DNA of 5,146 bases from Nitrosomonadaceae bacterium (GTDB taxonomy: Bacteria; Pseudomonadota; Gammaproteobacteria; Burkholderiales; Nitrosomonadaceae), in contig CANIWY010000071.1 of NCBI GenBank assembly GCA_947471695.1, forward strand, positions 1-5,146, written 5' to 3'. The notes under the pieces are model-generated. The model made no database searches, was not told where the DNA came from, and saw only the letters and a list, made by a program, of their open reading frames with translations. The position numbers and the translations under genes are program-made. Of the stretch, positions 1 through 5,096 are shown one piece after another (position 1 is the stretch's first letter; each line of letters begins with the position of its first letter).

Positions 1-9
1 ATTGTCCAT
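1..9 (-). CDS. atpE: ATP synthase Fo subunit c, first three codons only (partial)
   Basis: Only ATG-GAC-AAT (Met-Asp-Asn) lies inside the window; the rest runs off the left edge. The call rests on position: it follows atpB in the same direction, as in the standard atpI-atpB-atpE-atpF order, and the ATG has a good Shine-Dalgarno sequence. Subunit c forms the proton-carrying rotor ring in the inner membrane and is needed in many copies per complex. No diagnostic residue, such as the proton-binding acidic residue of helix 2, is visible, so the identity is inferred from context. Confidence 0.7.
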
Positions 10-16
10 TTTGTTT

Positions 17-23
17 TCCTCTC
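17..23 (-). promoter_or_regulatory. Shine-Dalgarno site of atpE
   Basis: On the minus strand GAGAGGA lies about 8 nt before the ATG at 9-7. The spacer further upstream (about 36-60) is very A/T-rich. A clear SD behind an A/U-rich stretch resembles the strong translation-initiation region known for atpE in E. coli, where subunit c must be made in excess. In this window atpB and atpI lack any comparable SD. Confidence 0.6.
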
Positions 24-66
24 GTCGTGGTGGATAGTAGTGATAATTAAATATTAAGGTAAGAAG

Positions 67-873
67 TTAGTGTGACTCATGAGCCATAGAAAGGTAGACC
101 ACTGTCAGCATCATGAAGATAAAGGCTTGTAATGTGATGATCAGGATGTGGAAAATTGCCCAACCTGCGCCTAGTATCGTGCCGAATATGGTTCCAGCTA
201 AACCTGTTGCGGCCCACATTCCGATCAGCAGAAAAATAATTTCACCTGCGTAGATGTTGCCATAGAGACGCAAGGAGTGAGAGAGCGGCTTGGAGACATA
301 CTCGACAAGATTGAAGAGCAAGTTAACCGGCCACAGTAGAGGACTTTTGCCGAATGGAGTGCAAACCAGCTCGTGTGTCCAGCCTCCGAGCCCTTTGACC
401 TTGATGTTGAAAAAAATCATCAAAAACCATACTGACAATGCCAGTGCAAAAGTGGCATTGATGTCGGTGGTGGGTACGCTACGCCAGTTATGGAGTCCGA
501 GCTGTTCGTAGACCAGTGCCATGATATCTATTGGAAGCAGGTCCATCGCATTCATCATGAGTACCCACACAAAAACGGTGAGGGCTGCTGGAGCTACGAA
601 GGCGTGTCGATCGCCGTGGAAGGTGCTTTTAACTTGATCGTCGATAAACTCAACAGCCAGTTCAACAAAGGCCTGACGCTTGCCAGGAACTCCGGAGGTT
701 GCGCCGCGGACAACAGACCACAAGAATCCGAAGCTGAGGATGCCGAGCAGAAGCGACATCACGAGCGTATCAACATGCAGCGTCCAGAATGCGCCCTCGC
801 CAACTGAGCTCGTCAAGTTGGTGAGGTGGTGGTTCATGTACGATGTGGGGGTGAGTTCCGCGCCTGAGGCCAT
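67..873 (-). CDS. atpB: F1Fo ATP synthase Fo subunit a
   Basis: This is the stator subunit a of ATP synthase, which forms the proton half-channels against the c-ring in the inner membrane. The 268-residue length is close to the E. coli protein (271). The diagnostic helix reads SLRLYGNIYAGE at 200-211; Arg202 matches the essential E. coli Arg210, and Asn206 and Glu211 match Asn214 and Glu219. The last helix keeps IFHILIITLQAF (240-251), with His242 and Gln249 matching His245 and Gln252. Several hydrophobic segments fit the usual multi-helix membrane topology. ATG at 873 follows the atpI stop by 22 nt, with no convincing SD, so translation may be coupled to atpI. A 57-nt spacer leads to atpE. 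The product is certain from motifs and context. Confidence 0.98.
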   Translation of the reverse strand: MASGAELTPTSYMNHHLTNLTSSVGEGAFWTLHVDTLVMSLLLGILSFGFLWSVVRGATSGVPGKRQAFVELAVEFIDDQVKSTFHGDRHAFVAPAALTVFVWVLMMNAMDLLPIDIMALVYEQLGLHNWRSVPTTDINATFALALSVWFLMIFFNIKVKGLGGWTHELVCTPFGKSPLLWPVNLLFNLVEYVSKPLSHSLRLYGNIYAGEIIFLLIGMWAATGLAGTIFGTILGAGWAIFHILIITLQAFIFMMLTVVYLSMAHESH

Positions 874-895
874 TGTTATTTAGTATCTGTTCAAA

Positions 896-1288
896 TTATT
901 TGATTTGTGGGGCTACCCGTGTATCGTCCGGAACAAATAACGCCATACCAAAGACTAGGACAGTGATGGCGAAAGTTCCAATAAAGCCTACCGCGACAAC
1001 ATCTTTGTAAAACGTTAGCACTAACCAGAGTAGCGCGATCATTGCTACAATTTTTACAGCTTCCGCTCTTATTGCGGTCTTTAGCGCACCACTGATGGTG
1101 GCTCCATGGTAGCGTGAAATAATTGCTGCATAAGCAGCAGCAGCGACAATGCTAACAACTCCCCCGAGAAATGCTGAGACTGCACCGTGAAGTCCCCATA
1201 GCGGAGTGAGGATGAGTACCATCACTGCGGTAACGATCAGTTGCCAGCGCATAATAATGCGCACTGGTTTGTTTGTTATCCAAGGCAT
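896..1288 (-). CDS. atpI: ATP synthase subunit I (AtpI family membrane protein)
   Basis: This 130-residue protein has four hydrophobic segments at about 14-32, 36-57, 77-93 and 97-119. It carries the family's conserved patch before the third helix (Arg74, Glu76, Lys79 in RAEAVKI). AtpI proteins are non-essential accessory factors thought to help assemble the c-ring or supply magnesium; they are not part of the finished enzyme. The gene is first in the atp operon, directly before atpB, as in most proteobacteria. The ATG at 1288 is the earliest possible start, because an in-frame TAG lies four codons upstream. No good SD is visible. Met13 is a possible internal start but has no better ribosome site. 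Identity rests on hydropathy, the RAE-VK patch and position; sequence conservation in this family is low. Confidence 0.9.
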   Translation of the reverse strand: MPWITNKPVRIIMRWQLIVTAVMVLILTPLWGLHGAVSAFLGGVVSIVAAAAYAAIISRYHGATISGALKTAIRAEAVKIVAMIALLWLVLTFYKDVVAVGFIGTFAITVLVFGMALFVPDDTRVAPQIK

Positions 1289-1337
1289 ATCCGGCGTCTA
1301 TCAGAAAGCTGACTTGTATAGCGTGATACTGCGGATG

Positions 1338-1355
1338 CTGAAAGGGTACTTTCAG
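1338..1355 (-). promoter_or_regulatory. Leader hairpin upstream of atpI
   Basis: CTGAAAG (1338-1344) and CTTTCAG (1349-1355) are perfect inverted repeats around a 4-nt loop. They would lie in the atp operon leader, about 50 nt before the atpI start. No run of U follows in the minus-strand transcript, so this does not look like an intrinsic terminator. A role in mRNA stability or as a protein-binding site is only inference. Confidence 0.45.
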
Positions 1356-1400
1356 ATGAGCTACTTTCTCTCATTCACTAGGAAGTACTTATCCCCTAGC

Positions 1401-1419
1401 CTCCAGAATTAAGCTGGAG
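1401..1419 (-). promoter_or_regulatory. Second leader hairpin in the atp 5' region
   Basis: CTCCAG (1401-1406) and CTGGAG (1414-1419) form a 6-bp stem with a 7-nt loop. It would lie about 33-51 nt after the predicted atp transcription start. No U-tract follows directly on the minus strand, so a simple terminator is unlikely. The function is unknown. Confidence 0.4.
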
Positions 1420-1458
1420 CAGTCAAACCCAACATTATCTGTATTTCAAAAAACGCGG

Positions 1459-1487
1459 ATTCTAATCTGTCTGAGCACGCCAGTCAA
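1459..1487 (-). promoter_or_regulatory. Predicted sigma70 promoter of the atp operon
   Basis: On the minus strand TTGACT (1487-1482, 5 of 6 to TTGACA) is followed after exactly 17 bp by TAGAAT (1464-1459, 5 of 6 to TATAAT). Transcription would start near 1452, giving a leader of about 164 nt to the atpI ATG. This is the best minus-strand promoter match I found in the gap. A second TTGACT at 1426-1421 has no matching -10 at the right distance. Confidence 0.6.
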
Positions 1488-1631
1488 TGGGAAGCCCCTT
1501 CTGATACGAGATGAGATTGACGCACGCGCGTATCTAGAGCTCCTGGCTCGGCCAACTAAAAGCAGTCAGATAAGGGGTCGGTGATGGCGTGTTTCATACC
1601 AAGGTGAAGGTGTCGATAAGAGGCTTTATTC

Positions 1632-1660
1632 TTGACCACGTGGGCGACTAGATCTAGTAT
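1632..1660 (+). promoter_or_regulatory. Predicted sigma70 promoter of yggS
   Basis: TTGACC (1632-1637, 5 of 6) is followed after a 17-bp spacer by TAGTAT (1655-1660, 4 of 6). Transcription would start near 1667 and give a 5' leader of roughly 57 nt before the yggS ATG. A palindrome CCACGTGG (1636-1643) overlaps the end of the -35, and a 12-bp palindrome overlaps the -10. Confidence 0.55.
1647..1658. promoter_or_regulatory. 12-bp perfect palindrome over the yggS -10 (operator candidate)
   Basis: ACTAGATCTAGT is a perfect 12-bp inverted repeat without a loop. It covers the end of the promoter spacer and the first four bases of the -10. A dimeric regulator bound here would block RNA polymerase. 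It contains two CTAG tetramers, a word uncommon in the rest of the window. The binding protein is unknown. Confidence 0.4.
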
Positions 1661-1701
1661 GTTCAGAGTGATGCTCCGTCATACGACGAGCCAATTCAGG
1701 A

Positions 1702-1718
1702 ACGTAGGATAACTACGT
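1702..1718 (+). promoter_or_regulatory. Hairpin over the yggS ribosome-binding region
   Basis: ACGTAG (1702-1707) and CTACGT (1713-1718) form a 6-bp stem with loop GATAA. The only SD-like sequence, AGGA (1706-1709), lies at the stem/loop junction and about 14 nt from the ATG at 1724, farther than usual. The structure could restrain translation of yggS. No experiment is implied. Confidence 0.4.
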
Positions 1719-1723
1719 AGATT

Positions 1724-2446
1724 ATGACAACAGTCGCTTCAAACCTACAGAACGTAAAAGATCGTATTGTCAGAGTTGCACAATCCATCGGCCGCCAGCC
1801 GAACGAGATCACTCTGCTGGCAGCAAGCAAGACCAATCCGGCTGACGCACTGCGAGAGGCTTGGGTTGCCGGGCAAACCATTTTCGGTGAAAACTATCTG
1901 CAGGAGGCTCTGGCAAAGATGCCTGCTCTCGCTGACCTGCCCATTGAATGGCATTTTATTGGTCCGATACAGAGCAATAAAACAAGACGCATTGCGGAGA
2001 ACTTTGCGTGGGTCCATAGCGTGGACAGGGCAAAGGTTGCCGATCGATTGTCGAAAGATCGATCCGAATCACTGCCGCCGCTGCAAGTCTGCCTGCAAGT
2101 GAATGTGAGTGGGGAGGATAGTAAGAGCGGAGTAGAGCCTGAAGAGTTAGCAGCACTAGCCGCCCATGTGGTTAATCTACCCCACCGGAGATTACGTGGA
2201 CTGATGGCCGTTCCTGAGCTTACTACGGCGACAGCGTTGCAGCGTAGCCAGTTTCACTTGTTGCGGGAGTTGTATGAACAGCTCAAGAGGGATGGTTACG
2301 AACTTGACACTCTCTCGATGGGAATGTCAGAAGATATGGACATCGCTCTTGCGGAGGGTGCGACCATGGTTCGGGTGGGCACGGCGATTTTCGGGCCGAG
2401 GCGTTATCTTATACCTGAGGAGATTGCTGCCCTTGCTGCCCGGTGA
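1724..2446 (+). CDS. yggS: YggS/PROSC-family pyridoxal phosphate homeostasis protein
   Basis: This 240-residue cytosolic protein belongs to the single-domain TIM-barrel PLP-binding YggS/PLPBP/YBL036C family. Members bind pyridoxal 5'-phosphate and influence vitamin B6 and amino-acid balance without a proven enzyme activity. Lys36 in LLAASKT is the expected Schiff-base lysine. Other family blocks are FGENY (54-58), WHFIGPIQSNK (76-86), HSVD (98-101), GLM (159-161), LSMGMSEDMDIA (197-208) and RVGTAIFG (217-224), whose Gly-rich end grips the phosphate. Length fits the family. The ATG at 1724 gives the canonical N-terminus although its ribosome site is weak. In many proteobacteria yggS sits beside proC or pilT; here it is alone, divergent from atpI, and its 3' end overlaps the convergent ferredoxin gene by 38 bp. 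Confidence 0.96.
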   Translation: MTTVASNLQNVKDRIVRVAQSIGRQPNEITLLAASKTNPADALREAWVAGQTIFGENYLQEALAKMPALADLPIEWHFIGPIQSNKTRRIAENFAWVHSVDRAKVADRLSKDRSESLPPLQVCLQVNVSGEDSKSGVEPEELAALAAHVVNLPHRRLRGLMAVPELTTATALQRSQFHLLRELYEQLKRDGYELDTLSMGMSEDMDIALAEGATMVRVGTAIFGPRRYLIPEEIAALAAR

Positions 2447-2681
2447 GTGCAAGATACTTATCTTGTAGCTGCTGTTTACTTTCGATACTGTTCAAGTTGA
2501 TGGTGATGCAATCTACCGGACATACCTCGATGCATTGTGGTGTGTCATAGTGGCCCACACACTCCGTGCATAGAGCAGAATTGATGAGATAGATTTCCGC
2601 GCCCTGTGTAATCGCATCATTGGGGCATTCTGGCTCGCATACGTCGCAGTTGATGCACTCATCCGTAATTATCAGCGACAA
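2409..2681 (-). CDS. YfhL-type 2[4Fe-4S] ferredoxin
   Basis: This 90-residue electron carrier belongs to the Allochromatium/YfhL ferredoxin group. Cluster cysteines are Cys9, Cys12, Cys15 and Cys19 (CINCDVCEPECP), and Cys38, Cys41, Cys50 and Cys54 with the long eight-residue CTECVGHYDTPQC insertion typical of this group. Cys58 is extra. In such two-cluster ferredoxins the last cysteine of each motif usually ligates the opposite cluster. The N-terminus (M-S-L-I-I-T) lines up with E. coli YfhL (M-A-L-L-I-T) only if the TTG at 2681 is the start. The gene lies 16 nt after coaD, a linkage also known in Pseudomonas. The Gln-rich tail of about 12 residues is encoded opposite the end of yggS and looks like a read-on extension. 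The redox partner cannot be deduced from the window. Confidence 0.95.
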   Translation of the reverse strand: MSLIITDECINCDVCEPECPNDAITQGAEIYLINSALCTECVGHYDTPQCIEVCPVDCITINLNSIESKQQLQDKYLALTGQQGQQSPQV

Positions 2682-2685
2682 CTAA

Positions 2686-2693
2686 TCCTCCCC
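2686..2693 (-). promoter_or_regulatory. Strong Shine-Dalgarno that fixes the TTG start of the ferredoxin
   Basis: GGGGAGGA on the minus strand ends 4 nt before TTG at 2681-2679. The in-frame codon just before TTG is TAG (2684-2682), and the protein has no internal Met, so TTG is the only reasonable start. A separate ATG at 2698-2696 overlaps the coaD stop (TAATG) but is out of frame and ends after eight codons. Confidence 0.8.
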
Positions 2694-2697
2694 AACA

Positions 2698-3177
2698 TTA
2701 TTTAACGGCTTTGCTGCGCAGTCGCGCGGCAATCAGAGGATGTACAAACTTATCGGCATCACCCCCCAATAGAGCAATTTCTCGCACGATTGTGGCAGAA
2801 ACAAACATGTACTGTTCTGATGGGGTCATGAACATGGTCTCAACATCGGGATACATACTGCGGTTCATCCCTGCCATCTGAAATTCATATTCAAAGTCAG
2901 AAACTGCACGTAATCCACGCAGAATCACTCTGGCACTCTGTTCTTGCAGGAACTCCATTAACAGGCCAGAAAAAGCCATTACCCTCACATTAGGGCAGTC
3001 TGTCAGGACTTGTTTTGACATTTCAACCCGTTCATTTAAAGTAAACAATGGTTTCTTGCCGCTGCTGGCAGCGACTGCCACAACGACCTGATCGAACAGC
3101 AGAGACGCGCGCCGGACAATATCCTCATGCCCGCGCGTGAAGGGATCAAAAGTGCCAGGATAGATAGCTTTATCCAT
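2698..3177 (-). CDS. coaD: Phosphopantetheine adenylyltransferase
   Basis: The enzyme catalyses the fourth step of coenzyme A synthesis: 4'-phosphopantetheine plus ATP gives dephospho-CoA plus pyrophosphate, in the cytosol. Length is 159 residues, the same as E. coli CoaD. The nucleotidyltransferase fold is shown by YPGTFDPFTRGH (6-17), whose TxGH motif (Thr14, His17) binds and activates ATP. Lys41/Lys42 in SGKKPLFT, RGLRAVSDFEYE (87-98) and MNR (104-106) are also conserved. The family's ISSS segment appears as VSAT (126-129) followed by IVRE, a mild variant. The ATG at 3177 lies inside the last codons of rsmD (8-nt overlap), which suggests cotranscription and translational coupling. SD is weak (GGCGG). 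The ferredoxin gene follows after 16 nt. Confidence 0.98.
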   Translation of the reverse strand: MDKAIYPGTFDPFTRGHEDIVRRASLLFDQVVVAVAASSGKKPLFTLNERVEMSKQVLTDCPNVRVMAFSGLLMEFLQEQSARVILRGLRAVSDFEYEFQMAGMNRSMYPDVETMFMTPSEQYMFVSATIVREIALLGGDADKFVHPLIAARLRSKAVK

Positions 3178-3724
3178 TTGCCGCCAATTTTAACAGTTGA
3201 TAACTTACCATGCTTGCTCTTCCGCTACGCCAGACTTGCCAACCACTCGCGAGCGCCGGGAGATTCTGACTCTCTATATAGACCAGTCCATCTTCAGCAA
3301 GGTGGGATGGAAGAAGACATAGCAACTCGGGCAACAACTCAAGACGGTAAGGTGGGTCGAGGAAAATGATGTCGAACGCGCGACGATCAGAAGCAAGGAA
3401 TTTTATCGCATCCATCGACACGAGCTCCATCCCCTCCGTCCCGAGTTTTTGCAAATTTTCTTGTAGCGCACTCAGTATCTTGGGGTTGGACTCGACCATG
3501 ACCACCTGTAATGCCCCTCGAGATGCAGACTCGAAGCTCAATGCCCCGCTACCCGAAAAAAGATCGAGGCAGGTCTTGCCGCTCAAGTCTTGCCCAATCC
3601 AGTTAAAGAGTGTTTCGCGGACTCGGTCAGGTGTGGGGCGAAGGTCGGGGTTGACAGGGAAGGTAATGATCCTGCTGCGCCACCTGCCGCCGATGATGCG
3701 AACTTTATTTTGAGTCGGACGCAC
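3170..3724 (-). CDS. rsmD: 16S rRNA (guanine966-N2)-methyltransferase
   Basis: RsmD uses S-adenosylmethionine to methylate N2 of G966 in 16S rRNA during 30S assembly. The protein has 184 residues, within the family's usual range of about 180-200. Visible blocks are VRIIGGRWRSR (8-18), RPTPDRVRETLFNW (29-42), the SAM-binding glycine loop LDLFSGSGAL (53-62), acidic Glu78 at the end of beta-2, and catalytic DPPY (123-126). The start is GTG at 3724; upstream codons in frame contain no ATG and reach a TAG 12 codons away, and no clear SD precedes the GTG, so the start is less certain than the product. The gene lies 61 nt after the M16 gene and overlaps coaD by 8 nt. The M16-rsmD-coaD-ferredoxin linkage is familiar from beta- and gammaproteobacteria. 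Confidence 0.96.
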   Translation of the reverse strand: MRPTQNKVRIIGGRWRSRIITFPVNPDLRPTPDRVRETLFNWIGQDLSGKTCLDLFSGSGALSFESASRGALQVVMVESNPKILSALQENLQKLGTEGMELVSMDAIKFLASDRRAFDIIFLDPPYRLELLPELLCLLPSHLAEDGLVYIESQNLPALASGWQVWRSGRASMVSYQLLKLAANG

Positions 3725-3785
3725 GCAGAAATGAATTCCGGGAGAGGTATTTGGTTGCCGCTAAAAAATCTTTGAAAGGATGCTC

Positions 3786-5096
3786 TTATTTCTTTTCAAC
3801 AGCCCCCACCACCACCGTCACCATTCCGTCCTGTTTAATTCGACGCTGAAAGGCTTTCTTAACCTGTAATGTCGTTACCTTCCCGATCGCTTTTACGTAG
3901 TCATCCAGATAGGTGAGGGGTAGATTATAGAAACCAATCATCGCGAGGTGATCAATGATCTTCTTGTTGCTATCGAGCCGTAGTGGAAATCCACCGATAA
4001 TGTTTTGCTTGGCTGCGATCAGTTCTCTTTGTGTTGGGCCGCCGGCAATGAACTTGGCCAGTACTTGCTGCGTAATCCTGAGGGATTCTTCTGATTGCTC
4101 CTTCTTGGTTTGAAGACCGATCTCAAATGGACCCTCTTGCCGAAGCGGAGAGAAGCTGCTGTAGACACTGTAGGCCAGGCCACGGTTCTGGCGGATTTCT
4201 TGCATGAGACGGGACACGAACCCGCCGCCGCCAAGTACGTAATTGCCAACAACCAGAGGGAAGAAGTCGGGGTCGTCACGACGCAATCCCGGATAGGCGA
4301 GTAGGATATGACTCTGGCTCGCAGGATGAGCGATCCTTCGAGTCTCTGCTACCGGGGGGGGCACTGCAGGTAATGCAACGCTCAACTTTCCTTGTGGTAA
4401 ACCATTGGTTAGGGCCTCAGCAATGGCGGCCGCTTCAACGCGACTCACATCACCCATGATAGAGATCACCGCGCTGCCAGCAAGGTAACGGGACTGATAG
4501 AGATCTAACAAATCCTTGCGTTGCAGTAGCTCTAGACTGGTGATCTCGCCAGAGCTGCGCAATCCATAAGGATGGCTGCCGTAGAGCATTTTCTTTAAGG
4601 TATGGCTGGCGATATGGTCCGGCTTGGTGTCAACCTCCTTTAGCCCCGTGATCACTCTCGTTCGCTCACGCTCGAGTACCTCTTCACGAAACTCGGGGTG
4701 TTGTATCACTCGGCCGAGGATGTCGAGCGCCTGATTGCGTTCACGCGTGCTGCTCAGGGTTCGTAACGAAACGCCCGCACGATCCTGGTCGAAACGACCA
4801 CCCAGTTCAGCACCAACATCGGCCAGCGACTTGGCAATCTGATCTTCAGATAGGCCGCCCGCTCCAAGATTGAGCAGTTGCAAGGTCAGGTTGGCGCGTC
4901 CCGAGGTTTCCGGTGTATCGGTGCTGCTGCCTGCGTCAAAATCCACGCTGATATCAAGTATCGGCAAGCCTCGGCTTTCGACAAAATATACCCAAGTGCC
5001 AGCGGATGTCTGCCAGAGCTGGATTGGCAGTGTTGCAAGCGCTAATTGGGAATAAATCGATAACAGCAGGACGACCAATAAACGTGTAACTTGCAT
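3786..5096 (-). CDS. Exported M16-family peptidase-like protein, non-catalytic (R/Y) subunit
   Basis: The 436-residue protein has a signal peptide (Arg5, hydrophobic 6-20, likely cleavage after ALA at 19-21), so it is probably periplasmic. Two M16 half-domains follow, about 24-235 and 255-434, joined by a Pro-rich linker. Where active M16 enzymes have GLAHFLEH, this protein has GRANLTLQ (66-73), so both zinc histidines and the catalytic Glu are replaced; the distal Glu ligand, expected near 150, also appears absent. The C-terminal half keeps the Arg/Tyr segment IRQNRGLAYSVYSS (301-314). In heterodimeric M16B proteases one subunit carries HxxEH and the other supplies R/Y; this is the latter type. 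The catalytic partner, and possibly ftsY, would be expected beyond the right edge, as in Pseudomonas; that part is inference. ATG at 5096 has only a weak GAGAG ribosome site. rsmD follows. Confidence 0.92.
   Translation of the reverse strand: MQVTRLLVVLLLSIYSQLALATLPIQLWQTSAGTWVYFVESRGLPILDISVDFDAGSSTDTPETSGRANLTLQLLNLGAGGLSEDQIAKSLADVGAELGGRFDQDRAGVSLRTLSSTRERNQALDILGRVIQHPEFREEVLERERTRVITGLKEVDTKPDHIASHTLKKMLYGSHPYGLRSSGEITSLELLQRKDLLDLYQSRYLAGSAVISIMGDVSRVEAAAIAEALTNGLPQGKLSVALPAVPPPVAETRRIAHPASQSHILLAYPGLRRDDPDFFPLVVGNYVLGGGGFVSRLMQEIRQNRGLAYSVYSSFSPLRQEGPFEIGLQTKKEQSEESLRITQQVLAKFIAGGPTQRELIAAKQNIIGGFPLRLDSNKKIIDHLAMIGFYNLPLTYLDDYVKAIGKVTTLQVKKAFQRRIKQDGMVTVVVGAVEKK
4354..4361. repeat. 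Eight-base G/C homopolymer inside the M16 gene
   Basis: There are eight G in a row on the plus strand, which is C8 in the coding direction, encoding Pro246-Pro248 in the linker between the two M16 halves. Such tracts are prone to slippage and to sequencing error. The frame is intact here. Confidence 0.85.

Larger units (their letters stand above)
1289..1723. other. Divergent intergenic region atpI-yggS, no gene called
   Basis: These 435 bases separate two divergent genes. They hold a minus-strand promoter with a long atp leader (two hairpins) and a plus-strand yggS promoter with a palindrome. No tRNA cloverleaf, terminator with a T-run or insertion-sequence end was seen. One plus-strand frame (1360-1584) is open for 74 sense codons but has no ATG, GTG or TTG, so it is not called. 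In many gammaproteobacteria parA/parB lie upstream of atpI in the same direction; nothing here resembles parB. Confidence 0.8.

Noticed and set aside
290..883. Three plus-strand open frames (290-511, 490-807, 680-883) opposite atpB
   Set aside because: They lie entirely or mostly antisense to a clearly coding atpB, overlap each other, and show no recognisable protein motif.
1206..1412. Plus-strand open frame of 68 codons across the atpI start
   Set aside because: The first part is antisense to atpI and the rest crosses the atp leader. It has no recognised domain and no clear ribosome site.
1338..1419. Hairpins in the gap as intrinsic terminators
   Set aside because: Neither stem is followed by a run of T on either strand.
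1421..1426. Second TTGACT on the minus strand as another atp promoter
   Set aside because: No -10-like hexamer lies 16-18 bp downstream; the nearest GATAAG is 27 bp away.
1420..1568. CAGTCA repeated at 1420, 1481 and 1563 as a regulatory direct repeat
   Set aside because: It is only six bases at unequal spacing (61 and 82), and two copies are simply the TTGACT hexamers read on the other strand.
1745..2156. Minus-strand open frames (1745-2017, 1956-2156) and the plus-strand frame 1767-2102 within yggS
   Set aside because: yggS has all family motifs in its own frame; these are shadows in other frames.
3127..3775. Plus-strand open frames (3127-3369, 3366-3713, 3590-3775) opposite rsmD and coaD
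   Set aside because: They are antisense to two well-conserved enzymes and no domain is recognisable.
4019..5055. Alternative frames inside the M16 gene (4019-4279 minus, 4095-4304 plus, 4870-5055 plus)
   Set aside because: The M16 frame is complete with a signal peptide and two domains; the others are shadows.
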